Made by a program: the position numbers and the translations under genes | The notes under the pieces: model-generated | Database searches by the model: none | What the model saw: only the letters and a program-made list of their open reading frames with translations | What the model was told of the DNA's origin: nothing | Shown: positions 47,901 through 62,900 of the stretch, in pieces | Position numbering within the stretch: position 1 is the first letter of the stretch | Layout of the letters: each line of letters starts with the position of its first letter | Assembly: GCF_003073045.1 (NCBI RefSeq) | Contig: NC_037593.1 | Coordinates: forward strand, 4,827,525 to 4,891,524 | DNA from: Pomacea canaliculata | Lineage: Eukaryota > Mollusca > Gastropoda > Architaenioglossa > Ampullariidae | DNA: 64,000 nucleotides | Reading direction: 5' to 3'

Positions 47901-50900
47901 CCATTGTCTTGCAGGTCATAAATTATAAGGAAGCATTCAACCACCCGAGCGAATAGTATGTGATGTTTTCCCTCAAGGTAGGCTGACAGACGTGTCCTGA
48001 ATGGTCCTTGCAAAGAATACTGGAAAACACAAAAAAATTTTGATAATAAATTCATCTCTAATCTACACTATTTTTCAAAATTCATTCCTATCACTATTGG
48101 TCTGTCTGATCACTATTGCTTGTTTACAGTTTAACCATCTCTTGGCCTGGTGACATGGAACTGTCAGTGATTCAGTGTCTACAGCATGTGAGGGAACACA
48201 ACCTCTTCTTCAGTCTTCTATTTTCCCTGGTAAATTAACTGTGTCACCCTAATTCTTTATGCAGAGTTTTCCCTTTGGGAAAATTATAGAAAAATTATAA
48301 TAAATGTTCCAAGTAGCTATTCTTTCAGTTACATACCCTCTGTGATATTTTCAAAAAGCTTGTTTTCCACAATGGATTAGTTTATTAGCCAATGACTACT
48401 TTAAAACTCACAATTCTGGGATCAGCAAACTCTTTGCTGCAAGCATCTGTGTGGTTGACAAATCTGGGCAGAAGTTCTCGGACAACACGTGCCATACCCG
48501 CCAGATTTGGCGCATCATTGGTGCCATTAGTGAGGTCTGGCTGGTGACTGTCCCCATGAGCTGTGCCATTACGGGTACTCTGAGTGGCCTCCCTGCCAGC
48601 CATGACTGCCGCCACGAGTATGCGCAATATCAGATCTCTGCAGTGTAGCCAGGCTATCTGAATGGTAAAAGACTATTTTTTAAAAGCTGTTGCCTTTGTT
48701 CAGAAAGTGTCTTTTTCATTTTATCTGCATCCCCTTTTTTGTCTTCATGACCACCTCACCCCTTTCCCAGTGTATGTGTTCATGCAATTGCATGAGCATA
48801 CATGCAAATGTGCCTGTTAGAAAGAAGAGGAAAATGATAAAATTATAAATTATAAAACATAAATGTTTATACTTGCAGCTTTTGTACTTACCTCTTCTTT
48901 GAAGGACATCTCCTGATCCCTTATCCTGAATCTGGACAAAAATTACAGAACTGTTAATGGCTTCTAACACAACTTCAAAAACCAATACAAGTTCCTTTAG
49001 CTACATATACTGTTCTTGCCTTTTTTTTCCGTCTATTATACTTTGGGCATTACATCTTGTTAAGGGCTAAAGACAAGTGAGTCTTGATGCAATCAAAGAC
49101 AGCAACAGTTGACACACTCTGTTTAAAATAACTCTCATTCAGCTGTCAAGAGAGTAATGTAAAGGATATGACGGAAATCTAAATATAGTTATTTTAAGAT
49201 GTTTAGAATACTCATGAAGGAAAGACGAGGCTGTTGACAGTACTAATAGAAACCAATCTACGCTGAATCTTCATTATTTATGCTGGATTATTTTCTTCTA
49301 TTTGTTTTATTTTCTTTTTTATTTGCAAACCCATCCTTCCACCCACTTTAAAGCATTTGAATGGAGCTATTTCTATCAATTCCCCTATGGAGCTCTTAGA
49401 CAAATTCCACATTTTACTTACTGAGAGGGAGGGTCCCAGCAGGTCATTACGCTGAAATCACGATTATCACTCAGCTCACTCAGCACAAATCTCTCTGTGG
49501 ATCAAAACCAAGAAGCCAAATTAAAGCTCACATTTCTTAATCTTAACCTCAGCTACAACTTCATCTACACAGAGGCATTCCACCCTCCCTCCACTTTCCT
49601 GAAAAAAAAAAAGGTTATTCAATGCAATCAACACACATATGCAGAGTTTAATATTTTACACCTTATTCAAAACACCTTTCCAACACATTCTTTCAGCTCA
49701 CAAAAGATAGATAAGCAGAGGAAGGAAATGTCAGGTGGAAAAAAGAAAGAGAGAAAGAGGAAGGAAGAAAGTGGACATTCCCCAGTGTTTATAGCAATAG
49801 TTCAGTGTATGGGTTCCACAGTAAATGACATCCATTCACATCATCATGTATAATTCTATATCTTTCTAAATAATATCTTTACTTAACTTTTTTAATTAAA
49901 ACAAGAGGCACCGAGGATATTTTATTTTTCCATTCGCATAAAATAAATAGCGCTTTGCTTACAAAATGATTAAATCTAATACTTTTTCACTTAATATCTT
50001 TTTCACTCAAAAAATCTGATTTTTTTTTCAGACTTACAGAAAAGTGAAGCGTATATTCTGAAATAGAGACAGGCATGCAGCACTCACCTTTACTGGGATC
50101 AACTTCAATGTAGGTTAACATTTGCTCTGTTCCAGTGTGGCTATTAGTCTCCAGAATCAAGTCAAGCAGCAGCCGCTCAGTTGCTGCACTTTTATACTGA
50201 AATGATCTCTGCAACTTTTCACGGAAGTCAACAAACTCCCGAATCTAGAAAAGTAAAACACAAGAAACATAGCTCAAAATATTTCTGTCCAGCAGCTAGA
50301 ACTTGGGGTTTGTCAGCTGTTCTGTCATCACAACAATGAATTCACAATGTGATCAATATGAGATGGGTGCACCCCTTCACCTGAGGTTTATTTCATTGGC
50401 TATGAGATTAATCCACGTTAAAGTACTTAGGTTTTGTTTCATTTTAGTTGCTTAAAATATACTTTGTTTTTGCAGAATTCAAATAATTTAAAAAATGTAG
50501 CATGATTGATAAAATAAACTTAAAGCTCATTTGTACATCAAAACTTTTTTCTCTTAAGTTTAAAAATTCTGTATATACCTCTACAATTAATTAGAGATAA
50601 GCTAATCTTACCTTTCCAAAAGATCCATACTTGTATGATGCCAACAAGTATTCTGTGGTCTAAATGTTCAAAGAAAAACAGCTTTAACAAAAGTCTTAAT
50701 AAAGTCACCTCTGATAAATAAATAAATGAAAAACTAGCTTAAGTATAAATCCACACACTAGACTTACATACAACATAACCACTGTTAAACCTGCTCTTTT
50801 GTTTTTTGGTAGAAGGAAACACAAGGTCAAATATTTTATTTATTTCACATTACAACAATGCTGTCACACATCTTTTCTCATGGCTCTATCAGTCTTTGTG

Positions 50901-53900
50901 CATATTTGTGTGACAGAGAGAGGGTGTGGGGGTAGATAAAGTATGAGCGTTTGCATGCCTATGTCTGTGCACACAAATGGAAGAGGATGAAAATATGGAG
51001 AATGAGATAGAAGAGCATGTTTAATAATAACTTACCTCTTTATGATTGACGGAGAAAAAACGCAGCATTGTTCCAAACATAGCACAAGGCAGCCAGAAAA
51101 TGCCCAAGGCGACCCACATGATTGGATACAAAATATCTGTAGTGTGACGGAGATTTTACATACATTTAGACTAGTAAGCTTTTTTTCCTAAAGACAACCA
51201 TAACTATGATGCACTAAGTACATTACATACGTAAGACCTTATAATCAAATTCAAGTTAATACCTAAAATTCATGCAGATTTCTGGAACAAGTAACTTCTC
51301 GTCACAGTTGTCTCTCACAACATTCAAAGCTATGGAAAAAATTTGAGAGTTAAGTAATGTAGCCATCAGATTTTAGAAAAAAATAGTTTAAATTGCTTGA
51401 GATTTTTTTTTTTATCAGTAGTGTGTTTCTAAACTTCGGCTCTAAAAGAATATCATCTAAAAATATTTGAATTAAGCCTAAATATACTGAGAAAAGTCAC
51501 AAAAATTCCCAGAAATTATTCCCACAGAAATTTTGTTAGCCTAAACAAAGTGAAAGTTAGTTTACCAAATGCATAGCTGTTATTAGTTTGTTACACAAAT
51601 GCGTGCTGAAATTCTAATTTATTTTAGAAAAGCACACCTGGACTGGTCTAAATAAGATCTTCAGACATCACTGAAGACTACAGCCACTGCAACAGCTTTA
51701 GTATATGCTGATGAGGGGATTTCCCAATCAGCAAGCAACATTTATTGAAGTCTTGACTAGTAAGAAATGCACTGATCCACGAGTTATGAGTTTGCTCACA
51801 TTTTAAGAACAAGTAGCTTTTCATGACCTAAGCCCACCAATTTAAAATTAATTTTTCACTTGGGTTAGTCTTTAAATGATAGAAGCATTTACAATAAAAC
51901 AATCTTATATTTATTCTCCTTACCCTAATGAATCATTCATAATGTGTTTCATGTCCATTCCATTCCACAAGGGGGGGCAAGGCCCAAAGGCACCTGAAAA
52001 AAGACATTATACTGTCCCCATAATGCTACAGTATGAATTAGACTGCTACAGATGATCTGCAATATCTTTTTTTCTTTTCTTTTGTAAACTTAATTGACAC
52101 TGACTTTAAAAGACTATTTCCTGTCCATTTAGTTCAATATTATGGCCAACATTTTTGGTATCATCTGAATTTTTCCTTTTTCCTTTTGTGGGGTTCTTGT
52201 TTTAATGTTTATCTTTTTTAAGGAGTAAAAGATAACAAGGTGACTCCAAGAACTTTCAGTTAAAACTTAAAAGGAAAAAAAAAGAAAAGAAAAATATGCA
52301 AATGTGAAAACAGCCTCTACATGGATTTGATCTGTGAAACTCATGGCTACACTAAAAGAGAAAAGTCTTACCCATCTCAACATATAAGCGCATGAGAAGC
52401 AACTTGAACTGAAAGTTTGCTGGACTGCGACGAACTCCCAATTCCAATTGCACCACAGCCTGCCAAAGATATCGTTCTTGCCCTACCATATATATTGTCA
52501 CATACATTTACACACAGCCAACACATTCATGCACACAGACACAAACACACCGAAAGCTCAGTCTTTTCTCTTTATGAAGCAAAAATAAAATTAACAGAAA
52601 TATTGCTATACACTAGTTTTCTAGGATGTCTCTGTAGTGACAGGAGTAAAGGGCAGTATTAAACACTGAAAACACATTTGTTTAAAAATTCGTTGATCTT
52701 TTGTACTCATTTTCTTATAGTTTTACATTAAGGCAATTCAGTTTTACGTAGTATCTGATTAGATATATGTACTCGTTGACATTTAATGTGTTTTGTATAA
52801 TAGCCTATTATCATTATTTTTTGCTAGCCAATGTTTTTAAAGTCATTTCTTATTACCACTGATCAGTGCTGAGAGTGTGACCTGCAATAGTTGTGATGCT
52901 GTGTGATACAAGCCATTTCTTATTATTTAGTAATGTATCATCTCACTTGAATTAATAAATCATTCAAAAGAGATAGAACCTCCCTGTAGGAACATAAACA
53001 AATGATACAATTCAAGCATGATAACATGCATATATGGAAATTATTTGTCATCAAAACATTTGTTGTCTCACATTTTGAGAAGGGATGGTGATGGGGAGAA
53101 GGATTCTCACCTGTTCGCTGCCAAAGATCGACCAATAGATAAGCAGCAAATAATAAGTAGGGATCAGAAGGCTGAAGGTCTGTAGACAAAAGGTCTTTAC
53201 CTGAAAATGTAAACAGAGCTTCTGTAACCAGCTATAAATAATTGGCCAAGAATCTGTTAAATTTGATCCACCATGTCATAAGATTTTTAAAACACTTATC
53301 TGTTTTAAATCCACTGTTTCCCAGTGCTGTTTCATAAATCATTGCACAAAATGACACGTTTCGATAACCTAAGAAAGCAACTCTTTTCAAAATGACAGAA
53401 TAAAGAAACAAAGACAAGCTTAGTGATTTAATAATTTTAAATCAGTAACTACCCTCATCCTTCTTCACAGACAACTATAAATTAAATTGAGCAATAAATA
53501 AACCATGTCTTTCAAATAGAAATAAAGGTGTTGCAGTCAGTCAATAACAGTCTTACCAAACTCCAATCCTTTACGATAACGTAGTATGAGATCTTTTGAT
53601 ACATTCAACAATTCTTCAACAGACTGTCTGGCATAGACACCCGCACATCGTGACAATTGCAGCACTGTAATGTGCCTACATATATGCTTGGGCTGAAATA
53701 TAAAAAAATACTATTTATGGTACAATTCCTTTCTTTGAATATTTACCAAATGAATTATACCATGATAAATGGCATTTCCTCTTCGTACTGTCCCAGAATG
53801 CTATATGGAGAAAAACAAAGAAAGGTGGGGTGTGTGGTAAACAACATGAAGAAAATTTAATATACCTCAGTTCCAGCCGGGCAGCATAACGCAAGGCCAC

Positions 53901-56900
53901 AGTAAGCTGAGTTATTGAGAAACAGAGGCAGGGAAGGCTGGCCGAGCTATACTGCAGGCAACATGCTGTGCTGCAGACACAGTGCCTACTGTCTCTAGGG
54001 AACAGTGCGTTAGCCAACGTAGAATCTGAATGCCAGCCTATTGCCTTAATGTCTTACAGGGCTACATTCCATAAGAATCCAAGGCTAGTTATCACAGCTT
54101 GAACCTCATGGCCACTGAGCCAATAAATCTGCTCTGGGAGAGAAATTCACATCAGTTAGATGAATGATAGACTTATGCAGCTGCAAAGTCAGTGATGTAA
54201 TGTCTACCCTATCTTCTGTCATGGAAGAAAAACAATATAAAGGAAGCCATTAAGGTAAATACGCAAGGCAACAAATGCAACTACATGAACACAATGAACA
54301 CGTATGCACACACAGAAAGAAAGAAAACCTGTTAGCAAAGGTGACTAAAGCAAATCAACTTCCACCCCTTCCTGTTGCCTTGATGGCACATTAATTTAGG
54401 GTGGGTTAAGCCACCGGCCAATGACTGTGCAGCTGTGAACGAAGCACCATGCATAGAAGGAAACAGCACTGCTTTTCAGGATGAACATATTGTGAATGCT
54501 GTTCAATACATATACCTTCTACTCCAAATTATCTAAATGAAGAAGTGCACTAGACCAGTGGTTCTCAAAACCCTTAGAAAAACACATCCACAAACACCTA
54601 CAAGAGCACCTTCTAAGGTATGAACTCCTCCATACAAACCAATCCGGCTTTAGGCCCCATCACTCTTGCCACACTGCACTTACATCTATGGTGGAACAAT
54701 GGCTAAATAATATTAATGATAATCTTTTCTCTGCCGCCTTATTTGTTGACTTTGCCAAAGCCTTTGATGTCATAGATCACAATCTGCTTATCAGAAAACT
54801 AACTCTATGTAGGAACTCCTTATCTCCTTTCTTGACAATCGAACTCAGAGAGTTGCTGTAAACAACCAACTGTCTGATCCCCTTGAAGTTAAATTCGGTG
54901 TCCCTCAAGGTCAGTACTAGGACCCCTGCTTTTCTCCATATACATAAACGATCTTCCTCTCCATATATCCCAATCCTGTGATGTTTGCAGACGACACCAC
55001 CAATACACGCTTCGCTTCCATCCTACAGCTGAGCGCCGACGAGCTCCAACTGAGTCCCTCACCCCCAGAAAACTGAAGTCATGCTTCTAACAACCAGACA
55101 GAAAAGACAATAGCTACCCCATTTCCTACTATCCAAATCGGCGCTCAGTCAATAACTGAAGTACAGGTCCATAAACTTATGTTACCATTGACAACAACTT
55201 ATCGTGGTCCCAACATATTTCCACCACAAGTAAAACATCTCCAAAAAAGTCTACCAGCTGTCCAGAATCAAACATTTCCTTGACACTCACACAAGAAAAC
55301 TCTTCTACACCACCACATCCAATCAGTCATTGACTATGCCTCTACCCTCTGGGACTCCGCTAGTGGATCCTCCATGAAACCTCTAGCTAGTGTTCAGAGG
55401 CGAGCAATCAAAGCCGTCCTGCTAAAACCGAAATTAGACCACGTGACTTCACCTCTCTACGTCCTTCCTCTTAAAAAGACTCAAATTTAACAAATGCATT
55501 TTCATGTATAAAATACTGACGGGTAAACTATCGCCAAGACTCTCTCTACTATTTTCCTCCAATAACTCTAGAACCTTCCCAAAACTGAATATTCCCTTTC
55601 TAGACTAGACCTCTTCAAATCAAGTCTGCAATTCTCAGGAGTGCGCTATGGAACAGCCTCCCTCTCCATCTCAAACAATTGCACTCCTGACCTGCTTTCG
55701 ACGCCATCTATCTCAATACGTTCAAGATATATAGATAAGCCCTCTAGATTCCTACCAACTCCAGGTGTGAATATATGCTAATCTCTTCTTTAACCATCAC
55801 TATGTACATATCCACCCTTCTCTGTGCTTATTATCTTTTTATATTTAATGCTTAATTAATTCATTTATATAGTTAATTTCCTTCCCTGAAAAGGGCGAGG
55901 GCTAAGTGGAAAAAAGCGCTCATTTGCTTATTTTACCCCTCGTTAATAAAGAATTGTCATTGTCATTGTCATTGTCAGTGTGGTCCGCGGGCATAAGTCA
56001 GGTGGTCATCGGCTGACAGTCGTCATAAGTCAGCAAAGTGATGTTTAAAGTGATGCATTCCTCGCATTAACATTTTAATTACAAATAACGAGGTATACGT
56101 AGTTTTATGTCAACTTATTACTATACTACTGTCACAAAAGGACATTTAGTTTTGAATTGTAATGAAACAAATGCGGTAATTTAAATTTGAAATTCATAGT
56201 GCAGAGTGATTTTTAAGCCTTGGTGGTCCGCCATATTTTTTACTTAAGTAAAGTTGTCCGCGGTCCAAAATACTTTGAGAACCACTGCACTAGACAACAC
56301 TTGGACATCCACAGTCCAGACTGGAGGGGGAGGGTACCAACAAACCACACTGCATTGCTACACCGCTCTCTCTCTCTTAGGAAGAATGTAGTGGTGCCGT
56401 GGAACCGCTGTCACTCAGTGTAAAGGGTCTAGGCATTAATGTTTATTTTCTCGTCACAATTCAGTTTTGACCACCTATACCATGTCCTTGGTAGAAGGAG
56501 TGGCAAACTTCACAAGGTAATACAGAACAGGACAGGCAGTTGGTACTGCAAACATGTTACATAGCAAGAGACTTCACTGGCCACACTCGGTTATCCAAGA
56601 TACAGCAGAAACAAGGTAGTTGGCACACATCAAGTCTGACCAATTGGGAGCGGACAGCTGGAATTGAGGTAGCAAGTTGGGATAACCCCATCTGGGACAA
56701 TACAAAGAAGATTGAATCCTAGTGTTTAACATTTACTTGGTACTACATAGTGACCATGCAACAAGATAGTGAGACCTATGACATACCGGAACATTGGTAA
56801 ACATATCTATCATTATTAATCCACTCCCCAAAAAACCCCAAAATACTAATAATTTGCAAACGTCTAGTATTTTCTACCAGTTCTTGACTCCCAAGAAGAT

Positions 56901-59900
56901 AATAAGCCAGGAAATATTTATCTGAATTAAAATGGTTCTAGTTTTTAGATTCCTCATAACCAACCATCCTTATTCGTCACCATGACAGAATGTTTAGCTA
57001 CAAACTGTTGTGCTTTTTCATTAACATCGTAAAAAACAGTTGAAATAAGAAAGCTACCAACAACCCCTTCACAGCTTCACCCAACAAATGAAAGTCCAGG
57101 CTTAAGTCATTCTTAAATACTGTAACACAAGTAATGCACTCACTTCACTTGCATAAGTGGGAGATTTGTCAGACAGCTCCAATGAGTCTGTAAACTTGTC
57201 TATAAGCTGAAGATAGAAACAGTCGAAATTATGTGTTAATTATATATTAATTACATGTTCATTATACTGATGATGGTAGATGGACAATGTACCACAACAC
57301 CCTTCCCCCTCCAGCAGCAAAAGTCATTCATTTCAACAGTTTAGTGCTGGCTCTGTTGCTCAAAAACTGACATCATTAATTATCACCATTTTGATTGAGC
57401 TGCACCAGAATTGGCCTCTGGGACAAATAAAGTTTTATCTTATCTTAAATACAACTTTATTCATCTACAAGGAGAATTCAAGATAGTGCTCGTACTAGAT
57501 AATACATACCTATACATGTTGTAATAACCTCTCTCTCTGTCTCACACACACACATTCCCAGCAACAGTGGATACAGTTGGTGACCTTAGATCACCTCAGG
57601 CTAGTACAAGATCACAGTCAGTAAAGTTTATGAAGTTTATGAAGTAAATGGCATGTGGAATAAATGAATTGCGGTGATTGGTTCTGCACACAGCCATTGC
57701 ATGTCTACAGCCAGACTGCAAGAATGAAAACGCTCATGCCAACACATGATCAGAAATACAGAGGATGTGAGGTGCCTTCCTAAGGATTTGCTGATGACAG
57801 TATGTGTCCCACTGATCCCACTGACGGGTCTTATTTCTGATAACCTAGTGTCTTTACAGTCAGATCTGGTTCATGCTCTCACAAACTGAACTTCTACCGA
57901 AGAATGTAATTTCTGTCTATAGATCATAGTAAAATTAGATGCAGGTCATACTTAACTGGAGCAAAGATACTGCGGAAAGAAGACCTTTAGAAGGAAAATC
58001 ACATTTTCATAGCTATAACAAGTTTATAATAAGCATACTACTCACAGCTTGCAGCTCTTCAGGAGTTAGAAGACAAAAATACATTTTGAGATCTGCTGCA
58101 CAGCATGGCTTGCTGCCAAACAGTTCAAAATACTGCTGGAAAAGTTCACTTGGTGGACCTGCAAAATTTGCATACTAATATGTAACACATAAAAAGACAC
58201 ACCCACTCAGCTGTAGATACTTGATTTTATTCACATTTACATTAATATGTCAAATTTGTGACAAAATCTGTCACAGAGCATCTTGTAAAGAATGTATTAT
58301 CACCTCAGGAAAGAAATTATGTTTGGCAAGATCTTACCATAAACCATAAGCTACTGTCCAAACATATAACTGCTCAACAACTGTAAACATATGTACACTC
58401 ATTCGATATGGGTATATCAATGCAAATGAAATATACAGCTATGAAGACATTCGCAACTGAACTGTGGGAACTGTAAGGAAAGAGTTAATAAGTTGCTGTG
58501 TATGCCTAAGAAAGAAATGAAAATTTTCATGTACATTTTTTTCCCCTTCTTTTCTCTTTCTTACTGGACAAACAAAAAAACTGGTGAACAGGTTTTGCTG
58601 TGTCCTATAGCTGTTCCTCATCTGACCAGTGGACCACATCACAATCAATGGTTAAAGAGCAAATGTAGCCTATTACCTTCTATGGCCATGTCGTCTACCA
58701 ATTCCAAACAATAAATAACAAAACAAGATAAAAATAAAGTATCAAACCATGACATACCAGCCAATTTCAGCAGTTCAGATCTCCTCTCCTGTAGGATTCG
58801 AACCAGCTCCATTTGGGCAAGATATGGACCTCTCAGCAATATTCCTCCTTTGTTCTGTTTTGTTTGCTGGTTAATGAATTCCATCACTTCCTCTAAGCTA
58901 CAGTCCACCTTGTCTGTTCTGTCCCCATCACTGAGTTGCATTTCCAGACAGACACCAATCCACATGGATCCCCCAACACACACACACACACATATATGCA
59001 CACAGATATTAAGATGGAGTTTCCCTTTGTTCACCACATTACCATCCATGATACATTAACAATCTGAACTTATATCCTACAAGAGTACATAACACCTGTT
59101 TACATAAAAGAGAAAAAAGTTTCATCCTCATATATGCTAATACACCTATACCTCCCTTTAATACCTAAACTATTCTTGATATGGTCTTAAGATGGCCTTT
59201 CAAATTTTAGGAGAAGAACTACCTGCCCAAGAATCAAGAATCCAAGAATCAAGACCCTGACATACGAAAAAAGGAAAAAGTTTACATCAAGCTGGCATTC
59301 AGTTGTATTAACAGTAATAAGATATTTTAGCACATTACACTGCACTAAATCCTCATACTGGACATGGCTGCATGTTACACCAGTCTAGAATACATTCTAT
59401 TGCAGAAATATCAAGCCAGTTTAATACCAGAAAGAGTATTACTCTACAATGAACAGTGATCTGGAGATGTTCAAGCTAACTGCTTGTGAAAAGATGTCTT
59501 ACCCCTCTTTGCTACATGAAGGCTGGGCATATCCTGTATCTATGAGTTGAAAAACTGTGTTCAAATACTTCAGCCAGTGCTTCCAGTGGTCTGGACTGCA
59601 ACAATATATATAAACACAAGGATCTTAATCTTTCCTGACAATTAAATCTGTAATAATGTATTTATTCGATAATTTTAATTAAGCATCACAACTACCTGGA
59701 AGTTGTTCACTTAACATTCAACAGCAGCCCTGAACTTTGTCATGATAAGAGGTCACCTTACTTTTCTTTGAGAAGATTTCTGTATAAAACGTTGGCTTTT
59801 TCCCAGTTTCCAAGCTTGCAATGAAGTTCTGCAAGCTTTGTGGCACGTTGATTTAACTCACTGACAACTCGTTCTGTGCAGCATTAAAAAATAAACATTA

Positions 59901-62900
59901 GCTTGCAAATAAGACCCTTTTACCAGCTTGACCTGCACTAGGCAAGTAGATGCAAAAGTGAGGTAGCTAGTGTATGCGTACATGCATGTGAACATGAAAA
60001 CGTGTCCGAGAGCAGCATTTTGTCTCGTAGGGGAAAAAATATGATAGATGTATAATCAACGGAATTTTATACATTCCAGGAAGTCTCTTATTTCCCACCC
60101 CATTACCCCTCAAACTTTATTGAAATTTTTACAATGCCTGACTGGTTCCCCTTCCCTCCAAAAAATATTGCAATGACTAGATAGCCATAAAGAAAATGTT
60201 TATAATATCCGGTGCCAAAAAAAAACTTGCTTACCATCCTATTAAAAGAAAAGCCTGCTTACCACCAAGGGGTCCTTCTAACAACTCAACAGCTTCTTGC
60301 CACTTCTCCTGCAGCTCAAGGACCATCAAGTACAACAGCACCTCTGCTCAAATGGACATATAAGAGATCAAGATACAGTCACTCAACTAAAGGCAATCAA
60401 TGAAAGCAACAATTACTTAATAGAGGACTAAGCTGAGTAGACTATCCATCTTTTTCTGGTGATTCCAAATTACCTTCCCTAAACATGGAAGTCTCATCTG
60501 CAGGATCTACAAGCTCCTTTTTTTCTTTAAAAAAAAAAAATTCGTTTAAAATCTGTTCTGATGAAGATTTGGAAATGAACCTCTCCACACCTGAATGGAA
60601 CCCATTTTTTACCACCCTTGAAAGGTTTGGCCTTTTAAGAAAAAAACCAAATCAAGGGAAAAAGGAAAACATTAAAAATTTTATGTGAACTTGGAAATCT
60701 CAAAGACTTGTAGCAGAGATTTACCTGCTTCTGCATCAATCTTGCCTTCTTCAATGTATTTTTTGGTCATACGCTCAGCCAGAGGTAGGTACATGGTCTT
60801 GGCAAGCTTACTATCACTGTGAGCCTGTAAGGTCATTCAGGACAAAAAGGTAATTTGTGGTTATGTAAAATCAAAAAGGAAAAAAAAATCCCGTTAAAAT
60901 TTTACAGATTTATTACATGACTAGTTTTATTTAAAATAACCTGGGAGTAAGTGCTTAATTCTTGACATTAGCAGATATGCATGCACAAACATTCTCCTCT
61001 TGGGGTAGCCAACATCCCTAAAATACTTATTAAAAACATAAATAAAATATAATAAATGGAAAACTAGCCTGCATGACGTTTGACATTACTGCCCAGAAGT
61101 AGTAAGGGTTTTTCTGTGGCCGCAGCTTGTGCAATGCCATTGCTGTTTGATGTTGTTTTTTATAGTTTCCCAGTCTTACATGCGCCATAAAGAGAGCAGA
61201 CAGAACTTCTTCATTGTCTGGTCGAGCCTTATAGGCATTCTCATACATGTCTGCTATGGCCTCCACTGGAAAATATTGAACCCTCTGTTATATTTTCTAT
61301 TTTATAAGTAGGCTTCAAACTTCCACCTACCAGGTCATCATGTTCACCTTTTCAAAATCCCATTTATATATGGCTTGCTCTTCATTCAGTAAAACATGAC
61401 TCAGAACACATGGAAAAGGACTATCTCTGGGGTCTTCATTTTAAAAACAGTTCCAATACCTTGAGTTAGTTAAAAAAAAATTGGGACAAGAAAGATTAAC
61501 AGTGACTTTGATACTTTTATTATCAAGCTATTTAAGCTATTTAAGAATGGCAAAAGGGAAAGATCATAAAACTCTTTACTTCAATATTTACTAAAATAAC
61601 TTTTAAAAAGGCATCCTAAACTCTCTCCTCACATTTGTGCACCTCCCTATAGCAGATAGACATAGCCTGAAGAGTGGGTTCATCAACTGGGTGCTGTTCA
61701 TGTACCTCTTGTAGCAAAACTGAGCTTTCATCTTGCCGCCCTAACCTCAGCAGTGCTAAAGCTTTAAGCACCTGCAGAAGGAATATGAAAGAAAGGTAGA
61801 GGTAAGGAGTTACATGGCATAACCACAGGTTAGTGGGAAAAAACTAAAACATTGGCCAATGACACAAATAAAATACCTTTGTCATTGTCCTACATGTAAA
61901 AAAAACAAAACAGAACCATATGACAATGACAAGCGCAGGGTTACTATGGGTTCTAGATAAAAGAAATTGCTGATATGCTGAACTACAATACAAGTACTAA
62001 CAGAACCATAAGAAATAAAGCATTACACTTTTCTGTCTGCATGTAATAGAATAAACAAACAAAACATGTAACTTAACAAATAATTTTACAAAAATTAAAC
62101 AACCAATGTAAATAGTCCCACGAAATACTGAGTGCAGTGGTTCTTTATTTCTAAGTTGCAGCATGCAGGACAATTGAACTCAAAGAAACATTTCTGTGTT
62201 TTCCAACCATAATCCCAAGCCTTCAACCAGTCACTTTCTAGTAGAAGTTCTACTCCACATTAAAGCGTATGCATCAAAAGGCACAGGAAAAGGATGTCAG
62301 CCTAAAAAGCCTCAGTTTCAAGTAATATCCCATACCCCCACACACACACACAGACAGAGGACATGAAGTTTTGTATTACCAGCATTGCTATACTATCATC
62401 ACCATTTTACAGTGGAACCTCAGCTAACGATCACAATCCATTCTGGAAAGTTGGTCGGTACCCGAAATGTTCGGTATCCGAAACAATTTTCCCCATAAGA
62501 AATAAAGGAAATAAATTTCATTGGTTCCCAGCCCCTGTTGACTTGCTAATATATGAAAGTTACAAACTATAAAGCAGCACTTGTCCCTGGGGTTTTCTTC
62601 TGCAAATCTTCATCGATTGTCAGCGCCTTCTCACAAATGAATGACTCACTGATGCTAGCACCTTCTATTTCTCCTTTATATACACAAGCAACAACTTTTC
62701 TACTTCTTCCATTATTTGAGGCCTTCGTTTTGTTAAAGTACTTACTCCTTTTGAAACATTAGCTTCTTTAAGTCGAGACTGTCGACTTTGACATGCCGTA
62801 TTTGGCAGCGATACCCGACACATGCATGCCTCCTTCATACTTTGAAATCATTTTCTCTTTCAAGTGAATTGTTGGGCGCTTCCTTTTCATTCCCTTGCTA

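Noticed and set aside
54570-55980. Considered as a host gene because of long recognisable protein blocks
   Set aside because: The blocks are reverse transcriptase motifs with frameshifts and a LINE-type tail, on the opposite strand to NAA25.
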